From Acidimicrobiaceae bacterium (lineage in GTDB: Bacteria; Actinomycetota; Acidimicrobiia; Acidimicrobiales; Palsa-688), in contig PMWT01000244.1 in assembly GCA_003166025.1 (NCBI GenBank), positions 1 to 37,511 of the forward strand: 37,511 nt of DNA, written 5' to 3'. Positions 17,256 to 26,763 of the stretch are shown here, one piece after another. Made by a program: the position numbers and the translations under genes. The notes under the pieces were generated by a model that saw only the letters and a program-made list of their open reading frames with translations, did no database searches and was not told where the DNA came from. Each line of letters begins with the position of its first letter. Within the stretch, counting starts at the first letter, position 1.

Positions 17256-17698
17256 CCTTAGCCCCCAAAGCTCCTGGAGCTTGGGAGGGCACTGGTGCCA
17301 TTTTCGCCGGTATCACCAGCGAGCGCACACGGGAATGCTGTGCCGCCGTAGCCAGAGCAGCCTCTTCCAAGCTCGGGCGCGACACGGTAGTCCTGGGCGT
17401 GGAGAAGTTGCTGGGCATCACCGACGCGTTCGTGGTCACCAGTGGCGCCAACCCTCGCCAAGTTCGCACGATCCGTGACGAAGTAGAACGCCAGCTGAAG
17501 CTCGCCGGGCTGGGAAAGCCGCTGTCCGTGGAGGGCCTCGACGATGCCCAGTGGGTGTTGATGGACTACGGCGACTTCCTGGTGCACGTCTTCTTGGAGG
17601 AGACTCGTCGTTTTTACGACCTGGAGCACCTGTGGGGCGACGCTCCCCGCTGGGCCTGGGACGAGCGCTCGAACGCGCTCGTCGGGGCGCCCGCCTAG
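17252..17698 (+). CDS. rsfS: Ribosomal silencing factor RsfS
   Basis: Binds ribosomal protein uL14 on the 50S subunit and blocks subunit joining when nutrients are low. 148 residues with the DUF143/RsfS core: ITSERTRECCAAVARAA, KLGRDTVVLGVEKLLGITDA, FVVTSGANPRQVRTI, WVLMDYGDFLVHVFLEE and RRFYDLEHLWGDAPR. TTG 17252 overlaps the preceding stop (TTGA), and no ATG or GTG occurs in frame before the conserved core, so TTG is the likely start. The N-terminal 20 residues before the core are not conserved in the family. Confidence 0.93.
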   Translation: MTLAPKAPGAWEGTGAIFAGITSERTRECCAAVARAASSKLGRDTVVLGVEKLLGITDAFVVTSGANPRQVRTIRDEVERQLKLAGLGKPLSVEGLDDAQWVLMDYGDFLVHVFLEETRRFYDLEHLWGDAPRWAWDERSNALVGAPA

Positions 17699-17783
17699 GC
17701 ACCGCGTGGCTGCCCGGAGCGGCCGTCTTTGGGGCGACGAACAGGACCGTCGCCTTCCTCCTCCTACTTCCCGTGACTACCTA

Positions 17784-17821
17784 TTGACGCCGCTAACTTA
17801 GCCATAGTACGTTAGCGGCGT
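17784..17821 (+). promoter_or_regulatory. Promoter with TetR-type operator before the MMPL gene
   Basis: A perfect 11-bp inverted repeat, ACGCCGCTAAC (17787-17797) and GTTAGCGGCGT (17811-17821), is separated by 13 bases. It overlaps a possible -35 TTGACG (17784-17789) and -10 TAGTAC (17805-17810, 15-base spacer). Position and symmetry fit an operator for the TetR protein encoded at the end of this operon, which would give self-regulated repression of the exporter. The downstream ribosome site is AGGAGG at 17837-17842. Confidence 0.6.
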
Positions 17822-17849
17822 TAGGCTAACCACGTTAGGAGGCTCGGCC

Positions 17850-20063
17850 ATGCTGAAGGCCGTCGGTCGGGTCGCCACCGCACGAGCTCGTCTCGTACTG
17901 GTGGCCACCCTATTTGTCCTGCTTGCCGCCGGGGCCTTCGGGGCTTCCGCGGTACCTCACCTCTCCTCAGGCGGTTTCACCGACTCGAGTTCCCCCTCGA
18001 CCAAGGCGGACGCTCTGCTCTCGAGCCAGTTCCACCAGGGCGAGGCCAACCTTGTTTTCCTCCTTGGTACCCCGGCCGGGTTGAACAGCCCGGCCGCACG
18101 CACCGTCGGGACGGAACTGGCCCGGGACCTGGCCGCCCACCGGTACGTGAGCGGGGTGTCCTCCTACTGGTCGGCGCCCACCGCGGCCCGGGCGGGCCTG
18201 GAGAGCCGGGACGGGCGCTACGGGCTCGTGACGGCCAGTGTGGCCGGGAGCGACAGTACGTCCCCGGCCCGGGGCGAAGCCATTGCCAGGCAGTACAGCG
18301 GCAACCGCGACGGGGTAACGGTCAGCGCCGGCGGGGCGACGGTCGTCAACTACCAGATCAACCAGCAGGTGTCCCATGACCTGGGAGTAGCCGAGTCCGT
18401 GGCCGTGCCCCTGACCCTGTTGGCCCTACTGATTGTCTTCGGGACGGCGCTGGCGGCCGTGCTGCCGCTGGTGATCGGCGGCGTGGCCGTCGTCGGCACC
18501 CTGGCCGTGCTGCGCTTGTTGACGTTGTTCGTACCGGTCTCGGTCTTCGCCCTCAACCTCACGACGGCCCTGGGCCTCGGCCTCGCCATCGACTACAGCC
18601 TCTTTATCCTGAACCGCTACCGGGAGGAGCGGCGGGCCGGACGTGCCGGCGCCGTGGCGGTCCGGGCCGCCGTCAGCGCGGCGGGCCGGACCGTGCTCTT
18701 CTCGGCGGTGGCCGTGGGGCTCTCGATGGCGGCGATGTTGGTCTTCCCCTTCTACTTTTTGCGCTCCTTTGCCTACGCCGGCATCGCTGTCGTGGCCATC
18801 GCCGCCCTGGGCGCGGTCGTCGTGCTGCCCGCGCTCCTGACTGTCATGGGCCCGCGGGTGGACGCCTGGGACCTACGCTTGCTCGTCCGCCGCGTCCTGC
18901 GGCGCCGCCCGGCCCCGGCGCCGGTACCGGGCCAGTCCTGGCGCCGTCTGGCACTGGTCGTGATGCGGCGACCGGTCGCCTTCGGGCTGGCCGTCGTGGC
19001 GGTCCTGGCCCTGTTGGGCACGCCCTTCCTCTCGGTACGTTTCGGCCTCCCCGACGACCGGGCGCTGCCCGCGTCGGCGACCAGTCACCAGGTGGCCGAC
19101 GTGCTCCGGGCCGATTTCAGTTCCGACAGCGCCAACGCGCTGACCGTCGTGCTCCCCCACGGGGCCGGAGCCCCCCGGACCGAAATGAGCGCCTACGTCA
19201 AGCAGATGTCGTCGCTCCCGGGGGTGACGGGGGTCGTCTCGCCCCTGGGTACGTTCGTGTCGGGCCGGCACGTCGCCGACTACTCGACCCCGTGGTCAGG
19301 CGGAGGCACGTACCTTACCGTCGTCAACGACGTCGAACCCTATTCAGGGGCGGGATCGGACCTGGTGACGACGGTACGGGCGCTGCCGGGACCAAGCCCG
19401 GCCCTGGTGACCGGCCTGGCCGCTCGCAGCGTCGACTCGCTCAACGCCCTTCTAGGAGTGTTGCCGTTCGCCCTGGGCTTGATAGCGCTGTCCACGCTGG
19501 TCATCCTGTTCGCCTTCACCCGGAGCGTGCTCCTGCCGGTGAAGGCACTGGTCCTCAACGTGCTGTCCCTGTCGGCGACGTTCGGGGCCATGGTCTGGAT
19601 CTTCCAAGAGGGCCACCTATCGCACCTGCTGGGCGGAGTGGGCGCCACCGGCTACCTCACGGCCAGCATGCTGGTGCTGATGTTCTGCATAGCCTTCGGC
19701 CTGTCCATGGACTACGAGGTGTTCCTGCTGTCTCGTATCAAGGAGCATTGGGACCTGTCCGACCGCACCCCCGAGGCCAACACTGCCGCCGTTGTCGCCG
19801 GGCTCGAAGGGACCGGCCGCATCATCACCGCGGCCGCCGCGCTCATTTCGATAGTGTTCCTGGCCATGGTGACCTCCCAGGTCAGCTTCATAAAGATGTT
19901 CGGCCTGGGGATGGCTCTAGCCGTGCTCATGGACGCCACTCTGGTCCGAGGCGTCCTGGTACCGGCGTTCATGCGGGTGGCCGGGCGCGCCAACTGGTGG
20001 GTGCCACCGACCTTAGTGAAGGTACATGTCGCAAACGCCGACTACGAGATCCCGCCGGCATAG
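17850..20063 (+). CDS. MMPL/RND-family membrane exporter
   Basis: A 737-residue integral membrane protein of the MMPL (YdfJ-like) branch of the RND superfamily, a proton-driven exporter of lipids or hydrophobic compounds. It has the duplicated architecture: a first helix, an extracytoplasmic loop (about 35-170), five helices, then the same again after residue 360, 12 helices in all. The proton-relay helices carry the family motifs GLAIDYSLFILNRYREE and GLSMDYEVFLLSRIKEHWD. ATG 17850 has AGGAGG seven bases upstream. The 3' end overlaps the tetR start by 38 bases. The TetR partner and operator suggest induction by the exported compound; substrate unknown. Confidence 0.93.
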   Translation: MLKAVGRVATARARLVLVATLFVLLAAGAFGASAVPHLSSGGFTDSSSPSTKADALLSSQFHQGEANLVFLLGTPAGLNSPAARTVGTELARDLAAHRYVSGVSSYWSAPTAARAGLESRDGRYGLVTASVAGSDSTSPARGEAIARQYSGNRDGVTVSAGGATVVNYQINQQVSHDLGVAESVAVPLTLLALLIVFGTALAAVLPLVIGGVAVVGTLAVLRLLTLFVPVSVFALNLTTALGLGLAIDYSLFILNRYREERRAGRAGAVAVRAAVSAAGRTVLFSAVAVGLSMAAMLVFPFYFLRSFAYAGIAVVAIAALGAVVVLPALLTVMGPRVDAWDLRLLVRRVLRRRPAPAPVPGQSWRRLALVVMRRPVAFGLAVVAVLALLGTPFLSVRFGLPDDRALPASATSHQVADVLRADFSSDSANALTVVLPHGAGAPRTEMSAYVKQMSSLPGVTGVVSPLGTFVSGRHVADYSTPWSGGGTYLTVVNDVEPYSGAGSDLVTTVRALPGPSPALVTGLAARSVDSLNALLGVLPFALGLIALSTLVILFAFTRSVLLPVKALVLNVLSLSATFGAMVWIFQEGHLSHLLGGVGATGYLTASMLVLMFCIAFGLSMDYEVFLLSRIKEHWDLSDRTPEANTAAVVAGLEGTGRIITAAAALISIVFLAMVTSQVSFIKMFGLGMALAVLMDATLVRGVLVPAFMRVAGRANWWVPPTLVKVHVANADYEIPPA

Positions 20064-20733
20064 GGCACGGCGCGGCCAGGGCGAGGTGCTGCGCGCCGAG
20101 ATCCTGGCCGCCGCCATGGACCTACTGACCAGCACCGGGCGCCAGGAAGACGTGTCCGTGCGCGCCGTGGCCCAGCTCGTAGGGGTCACGGCGCCGTCCA
20201 TCTACATGCACTTCAAGGACAAGGACGAGCTGCTCGACGCGGTCTGTGCCGAGCAGTTCGCCGCCCTGGGCCGGGCCATGGAAGAGGAAGCGGCGACGAA
20301 GACCGACCCGCTCGAGCGGCTCCTCGCCCAGGGCCGGGCCTATGTGCGCTTCGCGCTGGCACAGCCCGAGCACTACCGCTTGAGCACCATGATCTCGAGG
20401 AAACCGGGCAGCGTGGACGAGATGATCCAGGACACCTGCTTTCAGCAGTTGCTGGCCACGGTCGAAAAGTGCACCGAGGCCGGCATCTTCCCCGAAAGCC
20501 CCGGGAGCAACGTTCACATCGGCTTTCGCCTGTGGGCCGCGACGCACGGGGTGGCGTCGCTACTTGTCACCAAGCCATGGCTGCCGTGGGGGGACGTGGA
20601 CGACCTGGTAGAGCAGATGCTCCGGGCTGCCGTCATTGGCAACGCCGTGGCGGGGCGGCCCGAGCGCTTGTCCGAACTACAAGACTTGGGCGCTGCTCTG
20701 GAACCGCTGTGGGCTAAGCGCTCTGTATCTTGA
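20026..20733 (+). CDS. TetR-family transcriptional regulator
   Basis: 235 residues. The N-terminal helix-turn-helix domain (about 20-70) has [20 protein letters not shown] followed by [20 protein letters not shown], the TetR signature. The remaining helical part binds ligand (TetR_C-like, with [17 protein letters not shown]). It starts inside the MMPL gene, 38 bases before its stop, with GAAGG upstream of ATG 20026, so exporter and regulator are co-transcribed. It probably represses the operon through the inverted repeat at 17787-17821. Its 3' end runs 20 bases into the convergent rpsJ gene. Confidence 0.92.
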   Translation: MSQTPTTRSRRHRARRGQGEVLRAEILAAAMDLLTSTGRQEDVSVRAVAQLVGVTAPSIYMHFKDKDELLDAVCAEQFAALGRAMEEEAATKTDPLERLLAQGRAYVRFALAQPEHYRLSTMISRKPGSVDEMIQDTCFQQLLATVEKCTEAGIFPESPGSNVHIGFRLWAATHGVASLLVTKPWLPWGDVDDLVEQMLRAAVIGNAVAGRPERLSELQDLGAALEPLWAKRSVS

Positions 20734-21040
20734 TCTCGATGTCGACGCCGGCAGGCAATTCGATGCGCTGAAGGGAATCAACGGTCTTCGACGTGTGCTC
20801 GACGATGTCGAGCAGGCGCTTGTGGACGCGCATTTCGAAGTGCTCGCGGCTGTCCTTGTACTTGTGGGGGCTCCGGATAACCGTGAAACGGTTGATCTCG
20901 GTGGGCAACGGGACGGGGCCGCGCACCTTGGCCTGGGTACGCAGCACCGTCTCGACGATCTTCTTGGTCGACTGGTCTATGACCTCGTGGTCGTAAGCCT
21001 TCAGCCGTATCCGTATCCGCTGTTTGGCACCTTCAGCCAC
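20714..21040 (-). CDS. rpsJ: 30S ribosomal protein S10
   Basis: 108 residues with the S10 core [40 protein letters not shown] and the C-terminal [17 protein letters not shown]. Component of the 30S head; also NusE in transcription antitermination. Start GTG 21040 with GGAGAG upstream; it follows tuf by about 26 bases. Normally rpsJ heads the S10 operon (rplC, rplD and so on). Here no rplC follows: the next gene is the convergent tetR, whose last 20 bases overlap the end of rpsJ. Confidence 0.97.
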   Translation of the reverse strand: MAEGAKQRIRIRLKAYDHEVIDQSTKKIVETVLRTQAKVRGPVPLPTEINRFTVIRSPHKYKDSREHFEMRVHKRLLDIVEHTSKTVDSLQRIELPAGVDIEIKIQSA

Positions 21041-21066
21041 GAGATCTCTCCGTCCTTAGCCCGTTG

Positions 21067-22257
21067 TTACTTGATTATCTTGGTGACGCGACCGGCGCCG
21101 ACGGTGTGCCCACCCTCACGGATGGCAAAACGCAGGCCCTCGTCCATGGCGATCGGCTTGCCCAGCTCCACGGTCATGACGACATTGTCGCCGGGCATGA
21201 CCATCTCCGTGCCCTCAGGCAGGGTAACCGACCCGGTGACGTCGGTGGTCCGGAAGTAGAACTGCGGCCGGTAGTTGGTGAAGAAGGGCTTGTGGCGCCC
21301 GCCCTCGTTCTTGGTCAGCACGTAGACGTTGGCCTCGAAGTTGGCGTGGGGAGTGATCGAGCCGGGCTTGCACAGCACCTGGCCACGCGTCACGTCCTCC
21401 TTCTTGGTGCCCCGCAGCAGGACGCCGATGTTGTCGCCCGCCTGGCCCTGGTCGAGGAGCTTGCGGAACATCTCCACACCGGTGCACACGGTCTTGGCCG
21501 TGGGCCTGAGGCCGACGATCTCGACGGGGTCGTTGACCTTTATGATGCCCTGCTCGACCTTGCCCGTGGCCACGGTGCCGCGCCCGGCGATGGTGAGCAC
21601 GTCCTCGATAGGCATGAGGAAGGGCTTTTCGATGTCACGACTAGGCTCGGGCACGTAGCTGTCCACAGCCTCCATCAGCGCAAGGATCCCCTTGGCCGCC
21701 TCCGGGTCGCCCTCGAGGGCTTTGAGCGCAGACACACGCACGACAGGGATGTCGTCACCGGGGAACTCGTAGAAGCTGAGCAGCTCGCGCACCTCGAGCT
21801 CGACCAGTTCGAGCAGCTCCTCGTCTTCCATGGCGTCGACCTTGTTGAGGGCGACAACGATGGAGGGCACGTTGACCTGACGGGCCAGGAGCACGTGCTC
21901 GCGAGTCTGGGCCATCGGGCCATCGGGGGCCGACACGACCAGGATGGCACCGTCGACCTGGGCCGCGCCGGTGATCATGTTTTTGATGTAGTCGGCGTGA
22001 CCGGGCATGTCGACGTGCGCGTAGTGGCGGTTGTCGGTCTGGTACTCGACGTGCGCGATGTTGATCGTGATGCCGCGCTGGCGCTCCTCCGGCGCCTTGT
22101 CGATGGCGTCGAAGGCCGTGAAAGAGTTGTGCTTGGGGTCGTGAGCAGTGAGCACCTTCGTGATGGCCGCGGTCAAAGTGGTCTTGCCGTGGTCAATGTG
22201 CCCCATCGTGCCGATGTTGAGGTGGGGTTTCGTGCGCTCAAATTTTTGCTTGGCCAT
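21067..22257 (-). CDS. tuf: Translation elongation factor Tu
   Basis: GTPase that brings aminoacyl-tRNA to the ribosome. 396 residues, full length. GTP-binding motifs: GHIDHGKTT (G1), DMPGHADY (G3), NKVD (G4). Domains 2 and 3 are complete to the C-terminal GRVTKIIK. I chose ATG 22257 ([12 protein letters not shown]) with GGGAG about nine bases upstream, rather than the in-frame TTG two codons earlier. Third of the str operon genes after rpsG and fusA. Confidence 0.98.
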   Translation of the reverse strand: MAKQKFERTKPHLNIGTMGHIDHGKTTLTAAITKVLTAHDPKHNSFTAFDAIDKAPEERQRGITINIAHVEYQTDNRHYAHVDMPGHADYIKNMITGAAQVDGAILVVSAPDGPMAQTREHVLLARQVNVPSIVVALNKVDAMEDEELLELVELEVRELLSFYEFPGDDIPVVRVSALKALEGDPEAAKGILALMEAVDSYVPEPSRDIEKPFLMPIEDVLTIAGRGTVATGKVEQGIIKVNDPVEIVGLRPTAKTVCTGVEMFRKLLDQGQAGDNIGVLLRGTKKEDVTRGQVLCKPGSITPHANFEANVYVLTKNEGGRHKPFFTNYRPQFYFRTTDVTGSVTLPEGTEMVMPGDNVVMTVELGKPIAMDEGLRFAIREGGHTVGAGRVTKIIK

Positions 22258-22340
22258 TAACAATGCTCCCTGTGCAAATCCGGCCCTCAGCCGGAGGCGG
22301 TCTAGTACCCTAGCAGGTGGCGGAGGTGCGAGCGGCGGCG

Positions 22341-24443
22341 TTACTCACCGCGCACCCTGGCCACGATGTCCTTGGCGACCTGCTCAGGCACTTCCTGGTA
22401 ACTCCTGAACTGCATGGTGTAGGTCGCTCGACCTTGCGTGCGGCTGCGGAGGTCGGTGGCATACCCGAACATCTCCGCGAGGGGCACCTCGGCCTTTACT
22501 ACCTGGTTGTTCGCCCGCTGGTCCATGCCGCCAACGTGGCCTCGCCGCGAAGCGAGGTCGCCGATCACATCGCCCAGGTAGTCGTCGGGCGTGACGACTT
22601 CGACGGCCATGATGGGTTCCAGCAGCACGGGACTAGCCCGGCGGCAGGCTTCCTTGAAGCACATCGAAGCGGCGATCTTGAAGGCCATTTCCGACGAGTC
22701 GACGTCGTGGTAGGACCCGTAGACCAAGGTGGCACGCATGTCCACGGCAGGGAAGCCGGCCAGCACACCGGACTGCATGGCGTCCTGGATGCCGGCATCG
22801 ACGGCGGGGATGTACTCCTTGGGGATGACACCACCGGTGATCTTGTCCACGAACTCGTAGCCACCCCCGGGCCCCGTCGGCTCCAGGTTGAGCACGACAT
22901 GGCCGTACTGGCCGCGGCCGCCGGTCTGGCGCACGTACCGGTGCTCGACCTTCTCCACCGCCTTGCGGATGGTCTCCCGGTAGGCGACCTGGGGCTTGCC
23001 CACGTTGGCGTCAACCCTGAACTCGCGCAGCATGCGGTCCACCAGCACTTCGAGGTGGAGCTCGCCCATGCCGCCGATGACTGTTTGGCCCGTCTCCTGG
23101 TCGGCGTGGACCTGGAAGGTGGGGTCCTCCTCCGACAGTGTCTGCAGGGCACGCGAGAGCTTGTCCTGGTCGGCCTTCGTCTTCGGCTCTACGGCTACGT
23201 GGATGACGGGCTCGGGGAAGTCCAACGACTCCAGGACGATGGGGTCGCCCGGGTCGCACAGGGTATCGCCGGTGGTCGTCTGCTTCAGCCCCACCAGGGC
23301 GATGATGTCGCCGGCGTAGGCCACGTCGCGCGGCTCGCGGTGGTTGGCGTGCATCTGTACGATGCGGCCGATGCGCTCTTTGCGGTCACGGCTCGAATTG
23401 AGCACGGCGTCGCCCTGGCTGATCATCCCGGAGTAGATACGGGCGAAGACGAGCTTGCCCAGGTGCTGGTCAGCCATGATCTTGAAGGCCAGGGCGGCGA
23501 ACGGTTCTTTGTCGTCAGCCCGGCGCTCGAGGTCCCGCTCACCTTTCAGGTCCTTGCCCGGGGTAGGCGGTACGTCGAGCGGGCTGGGCAGGTAATCGAC
23601 GACAGCGTCCAGCATGGGCTGCACGCCCTTGTTTTTGAAGGCGGCGCCGCACAGCACGGGAACGGCCAGATTGGCGATGGTCGCCCGGCGTAGGGCCGTC
23701 TTCAGGTCGGCGGCAGTGATCTCCTCGTCGTTGAGGAACTTCTCGGTGATGGCGTCGTCGAAGGTCGAGAGGGTGTCGACCAGGGCGGCGCGCCCGGTGG
23801 CCGCCTCGGCCGCCATGTGGGCCGGGATCTCGGTGGTACTGAACTCCTCGCCCCGGCTCGGGCCCTCGTCCCAGACCAACGCTTTCATCAGGACCAGGTC
23901 GACAACGCCGACGAAACTGCTCTCCACGCCTATGGGGAGCTGGACGACGGCGACAGTGGCACCCAGGCGGTCCTGGATCATGTCCACGCAGCGGGCGAAG
24001 TTGGCCCCGATGCGGTCCATCTTGTTGACGAAGCAGATGCGGGGGACGTCGTACTTGTCGGCCTGGCGCCAGACCGTCTCGGTCTGGGGCTCTACGCCGG
24101 CGACAGCGTCGAAGACGGCTACCGCACCGTCCAGGACGCGCAGCGAACGCTCGACCTCGACCGTGAAGTCGACATGGCCGGGGGTGTCGATGATGTTGAT
24201 CAAGTGGTCGGCCCAGTGACACGTGGTGGCCGCCGAGGTGATGGTAATGCCCCGCTCCTGCTCCTGGGGCATCCAGTCCATGGTGGCGCTGCCCTCGTGG
24301 ACCTCACCGATCTTGTAGTTGACACCCGTGTAATACAGGATGCGCTCGGTCGTCGTGGTCTTGCCCGCGTCGATATGGGCCATGATCCCGATGTTCCGGG
24401 TACGGGCCAGGGGGAACTCTCTTTTGGTGGCAGCGTCAGCCAT
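22341..24443 (-). CDS. fusA: Translation elongation factor G
   Basis: Ribosomal translocase GTPase. 700 residues with G1 [20 protein letters not shown]3 [10 protein letters not shown]4 NKMDRIGAN and the domain IV/V blocks typical of EF-G, ending in [17 protein letters not shown]. Start ATG 24443. Lies between rpsG (159-base gap) and tuf in the usual str operon order. Confidence 0.98.
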   Translation of the reverse strand: MADAATKREFPLARTRNIGIMAHIDAGKTTTTERILYYTGVNYKIGEVHEGSATMDWMPQEQERGITITSAATTCHWADHLINIIDTPGHVDFTVEVERSLRVLDGAVAVFDAVAGVEPQTETVWRQADKYDVPRICFVNKMDRIGANFARCVDMIQDRLGATVAVVQLPIGVESSFVGVVDLVLMKALVWDEGPSRGEEFSTTEIPAHMAAEAATGRAALVDTLSTFDDAITEKFLNDEEITAADLKTALRRATIANLAVPVLCGAAFKNKGVQPMLDAVVDYLPSPLDVPPTPGKDLKGERDLERRADDKEPFAALAFKIMADQHLGKLVFARIYSGMISQGDAVLNSSRDRKERIGRIVQMHANHREPRDVAYAGDIIALVGLKQTTTGDTLCDPGDPIVLESLDFPEPVIHVAVEPKTKADQDKLSRALQTLSEEDPTFQVHADQETGQTVIGGMGELHLEVLVDRMLREFRVDANVGKPQVAYRETIRKAVEKVEHRYVRQTGGRGQYGHVVLNLEPTGPGGGYEFVDKITGGVIPKEYIPAVDAGIQDAMQSGVLAGFPAVDMRATLVYGSYHDVDSSEMAFKIAASMCFKEACRRASPVLLEPIMAVEVVTPDDYLGDVIGDLASRRGHVGGMDQRANNQVVKAEVPLAEMFGYATDLRSRTQGRATYTMQFRSYQEVPEQVAKDIVARVRGE

Positions 24444-24573
24444 TCAGTCGCCTCGGGGGTCGTCTTTGTCTCGCTGTAAACGGTTGGCCTTGTGTGCGCG
24501 GTCTCGCCCAACTCGCCTTGGTGCTCGGGCGGGAGCCGCTGGCGGCGGCCGGGCCGGGTAGCAGAGGCCTGTG

Positions 24574-24610
24574 TAGCGCTATCTACCAGCCACTAGCGCT
24601 ATCTACCAGC
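24574..24610 (-). repeat. 17-bp direct repeat duplicating the end of rpsG
   Basis: TAGCGCTATCTACCAGC occurs at 24574-24590 and again at 24594-24610 (plus-strand reading), a 20-base period. The second copy contains the rpsG stop codon and its last codons, so the first is a downstream duplicate of the gene end. Confidence 0.8.
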
Positions 24611-25073
24611 GATAGTGAGCGAAAGCCCGGTTGGAGTCGGCCATCTTGTGCATGTCTTCACGGCGCTTGACGGCCGCCCCAACTCCGTTGGAGGCATCGA
24701 TCAGTTCGTTGGCCAGACGTTCTGACATGGTCTTTTCGCGCCGTTGCTTTGAATATCCTACCAGCCAGCGCACCGAAAGCGTCGCTGCCCGCCGAGGCTT
24801 GACGTCCACAGGCACCTGGTAGGTGGCGCCGCCCACACGACGGCTCTTGACCTCGAGTTGAGGCTTAGTGTTGTCGATGGCGCGCTTCAGGGTACCGATA
24901 GGTTCGCCTGCGGTGCGGTCCTTGATCGTGTCCAAGGCGTCGTAGACGATGCGCTCGGCCAAGCTGCGCTTGCCTCGCGACAGCACCTTGTTGACGAGCT
25001 GGGTGACCAGCACCGAGTGGTAGATGGGATCGGGGGGCAGTTCCCGGCGGGGGGCGGGGCCTTTGCGCGGCAT
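24603..25073 (-). CDS. rpsG: 30S ribosomal protein S7
   Basis: 156 residues, the normal bacterial length; nucleates 30S head assembly. Typical segments: [59 protein letters not shown] and the C-terminal [14 protein letters not shown]. Start ATG 25073, 18 bases behind rpsL. Its stop codon lies in a 17-bp direct repeat. Confidence 0.98.
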   Translation of the reverse strand: MPRKGPAPRRELPPDPIYHSVLVTQLVNKVLSRGKRSLAERIVYDALDTIKDRTAGEPIGTLKRAIDNTKPQLEVKSRRVGGATYQVPVDVKPRRAATLSVRWLVGYSKQRREKTMSERLANELIDASNGVGAAVKRREDMHKMADSNRAFAHYRW

Positions 25074-25091
25074 GTCTGACCTCTAGCCTTT

Positions 25092-25460
25092 CTAAGCCTT
25101 CTTGGCGCCGTAGCGACTGCGTGCTTGTTTGCGGTCCCGGACACCGGCGGTGTCGAGCGTGCCCCGGATGACCTTGTAACGCACCCCAGGGAGGTCCTTG
25201 ACGCGCCCTCCACGCACCAGGACGATGGAGTGCTCCTGAAGGTTGTGGCCCACGCCGGGGATATAAGCGGTGATCTCGAAACCGCTCGACAACCTGACAC
25301 GGGCGACCTTACGCAAGGCCGAGTTGGGCTTCTTAGGCGTGTTGGTGTACACACGCGTGCAAACCCCTCGCCGTTGGGGCGCGCCCTTGAGGGCCGGCGT
25401 CTTTGTTTTCTTAGAGTTCTGTTGACGGCCCTTACGGACCAACTGGGCAATTGTGGGCAC
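25092..25460 (-). CDS. rpsL: 30S ribosomal protein S12
   Basis: Decoding-centre protein, 122 residues from GTG 25460 ([13 protein letters not shown]), which has AGAGGT just upstream. The reading frame stays open another 42 codons upstream but that part is not S12. Conserved motifs [20 protein letters not shown] and [13 protein letters not shown] are intact; the Lys of TPKKPNS is the wild-type, streptomycin-sensitive form. First gene of the str operon. Confidence 0.97.
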   Translation of the reverse strand: MPTIAQLVRKGRQQNSKKTKTPALKGAPQRRGVCTRVYTNTPKKPNSALRKVARVRLSSGFEITAYIPGVGHNLQEHSIVLVRGGRVKDLPGVRYKVIRGTLDTAGVRDRKQARSRYGAKKA

Positions 25461-25536
25461 TGGACCTCTGATGGAGAGAGTTCTTGCTTCGACGGGGCGC
25501 GTACAATCAGCCAGCTGCCCCGTGGGACGAGTAGCC

Positions 25537-25564
25537 ATGATAGCACGGCGGACGCTTTTCCCAA
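25537..25564 (-). promoter_or_regulatory. Candidate rpsL (str operon) promoter
   Basis: On the minus strand TTGGGA (25559-25564) and TATCAT (25537-25542) are 16 bases apart, about 80 bases before the rpsL start. The -10 match is good (5 of 6). The operon has no other visible promoter: rpoC ends 9.6 kb upstream, so it needs its own. The divergent oxidoreductase gene starts about 65 bases away on the other strand. Confidence 0.5.
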
Positions 25565-25629
25565 GTCGGGGAAGCCGCTGGACCAACGGGTAGGGATCCG
25601 CTCAGATGGTGGTCCCGAGGAGGCCCGAC

Positions 25630-26703
25630 ATGCCCACTGCCGATGGTATGAGCTACGCGCCGAAAGGCAAGCCGGCCCCGGTGTGCCAGGAGGGCGACTT
25701 CGTCTTTGCCGCCGTAGGCCTCGACCACGGGCACATCTACGGTATGTGCAACGGGTTGACCGAGGCGGGGGGGCGGCTCAAGTGGGCCTACGACCCGGAC
25801 CCGGCCAAGACGGCCGCCTTGGCCGCCAGTTTCCCCGGCGTACAGGTGGCGAGGAGCGAAGACGAGGTCCTGGAGGACCCGGGCGTGCAGCTCGTGGCCG
25901 GGGCGGCAGTCCCGGCCGATCATGCCGCCCTTGGCATGAGGGTGATGGCTCACGGCAAGGACTACTTCACGGACAAGCCGGCCTTGACGACGCTCGACCA
26001 GCTGGCGCAGGCGCGCCTGGCGGTGGAGAGCACCGGCCGCAAGTACGCCGTCTACTACAGCGAGCGGGTGCACGTCGAAAGCGCCGTGCTCGCCGGCCGG
26101 CTGGTGCGCGAGGGCGCCCTCGGGCGGGTCCTTCAGGTGATCGGGCTGGGGCCCCACCGCGCCAACCTGGCGTCGCGCCCCCCATGGTTCTTCGAGCGGG
26201 AACGCTATGGGGGCATCCTGTGCGACCTTGGGAGCCACCAGGTCGAACAGTTCCTCTGGTTCACGGGTAATTCCGACGCCCGGGTGGTCGGCAGCCAGGT
26301 CGCCAACTACGCCCACAAGGACCGGCCCGGCCTAGAGGATTTCGGTGACTGCCACCTCGTCGGCGAGAACGGCGCCACCGGGTACTTCCGCGTTGACTGG
26401 TTCACCCCGGACGGGCTGAGCGGGTGGGGGGACGGCCGCACCTTCATCCTGGGAACACTCGGGTACATGGAGCTGCGAAAGTACCTCAACGTGGGGACGC
26501 CGGACGGGGGCAATCACATCTACCTGGTGGACGCGGGCGGAGAGCACCACCTCTCGGTCAGCAGGCAGGTCGGGTACCCGTTTTTCGGAGAGCTCATCCT
26601 CGACTGCCTCGAGAGGACCGAGCGCGCCATGCCTCAGGCGCACACCTTCAAGGCCGCCGAGCTGTGCGTGGTGGCAGAGCAGGAGGCCAACCGTACCGAG
26701 TAG
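25630..26703 (+). CDS. Gfo/Idh/MocA-family NAD(P)-dependent oxidoreductase
   Basis: 357 residues. N-terminal Rossmann domain begins with VFAAVGLDHGHIYGMCNGL and contains the family's EKP motif as DKP (YFTDKPALTTLDQL) near residue 120. The C-terminal alpha/beta domain includes GGILCDLGSHQVEQFLWFTG, with the catalytic-type Asp and His. Family members oxidise or reduce sugars, inositols and related compounds; the substrate cannot be told from sequence. ATG 25630 is preferred because AGGAGG lies six bases upstream (25618-25623); ATG 25606 lacks a site. It stands alone on the plus strand between two minus-strand operons. Its stop codon lies inside a short tandem repeat. Confidence 0.9.
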   Translation: MPTADGMSYAPKGKPAPVCQEGDFVFAAVGLDHGHIYGMCNGLTEAGGRLKWAYDPDPAKTAALAASFPGVQVARSEDEVLEDPGVQLVAGAAVPADHAALGMRVMAHGKDYFTDKPALTTLDQLAQARLAVESTGRKYAVYYSERVHVESAVLAGRLVREGALGRVLQVIGLGPHRANLASRPPWFFERERYGGILCDLGSHQVEQFLWFTGNSDARVVGSQVANYAHKDRPGLEDFGDCHLVGENGATGYFRVDWFTPDGLSGWGDGRTFILGTLGYMELRKYLNVGTPDGGNHIYLVDAGGEHHLSVSRQVGYPFFGELILDCLERTERAMPQAHTFKAAELCVVAEQEANRTE

Positions 26704-26741
26704 GCGGGGGTACCGAGTAGGCGGGGGCACCGAGTAGGCGG
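26695..26741 (+). repeat. 17-bp tandem repeat across a stop codon
   Basis: ACCGAGTAGGCGGGGG(T/C) is repeated 2.8 times at a 17-base period. The first unit holds the oxidoreductase stop codon (TAG); the last runs into a short GGCGG-CA-CCGCC hairpin before the end of the convergent operon. It may serve as a weak bidirectional terminator. Confidence 0.7.
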
Positions 26742-26763
26742 CACCGCCTCAGGGCGCCCGGTA

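Noticed and set aside
21064..22260. A 398-codon plus-strand frame opposite tuf
   Set aside because: Exact shadow of EF-Tu, which is certain.
25461..25586. An N-terminal extension of S12 (42 extra codons upstream of GTG 25460)
   Set aside because: S12 is about 122-124 residues in bacteria, the extension overlaps the likely promoter, and the ribosome site is next to GTG 25460.
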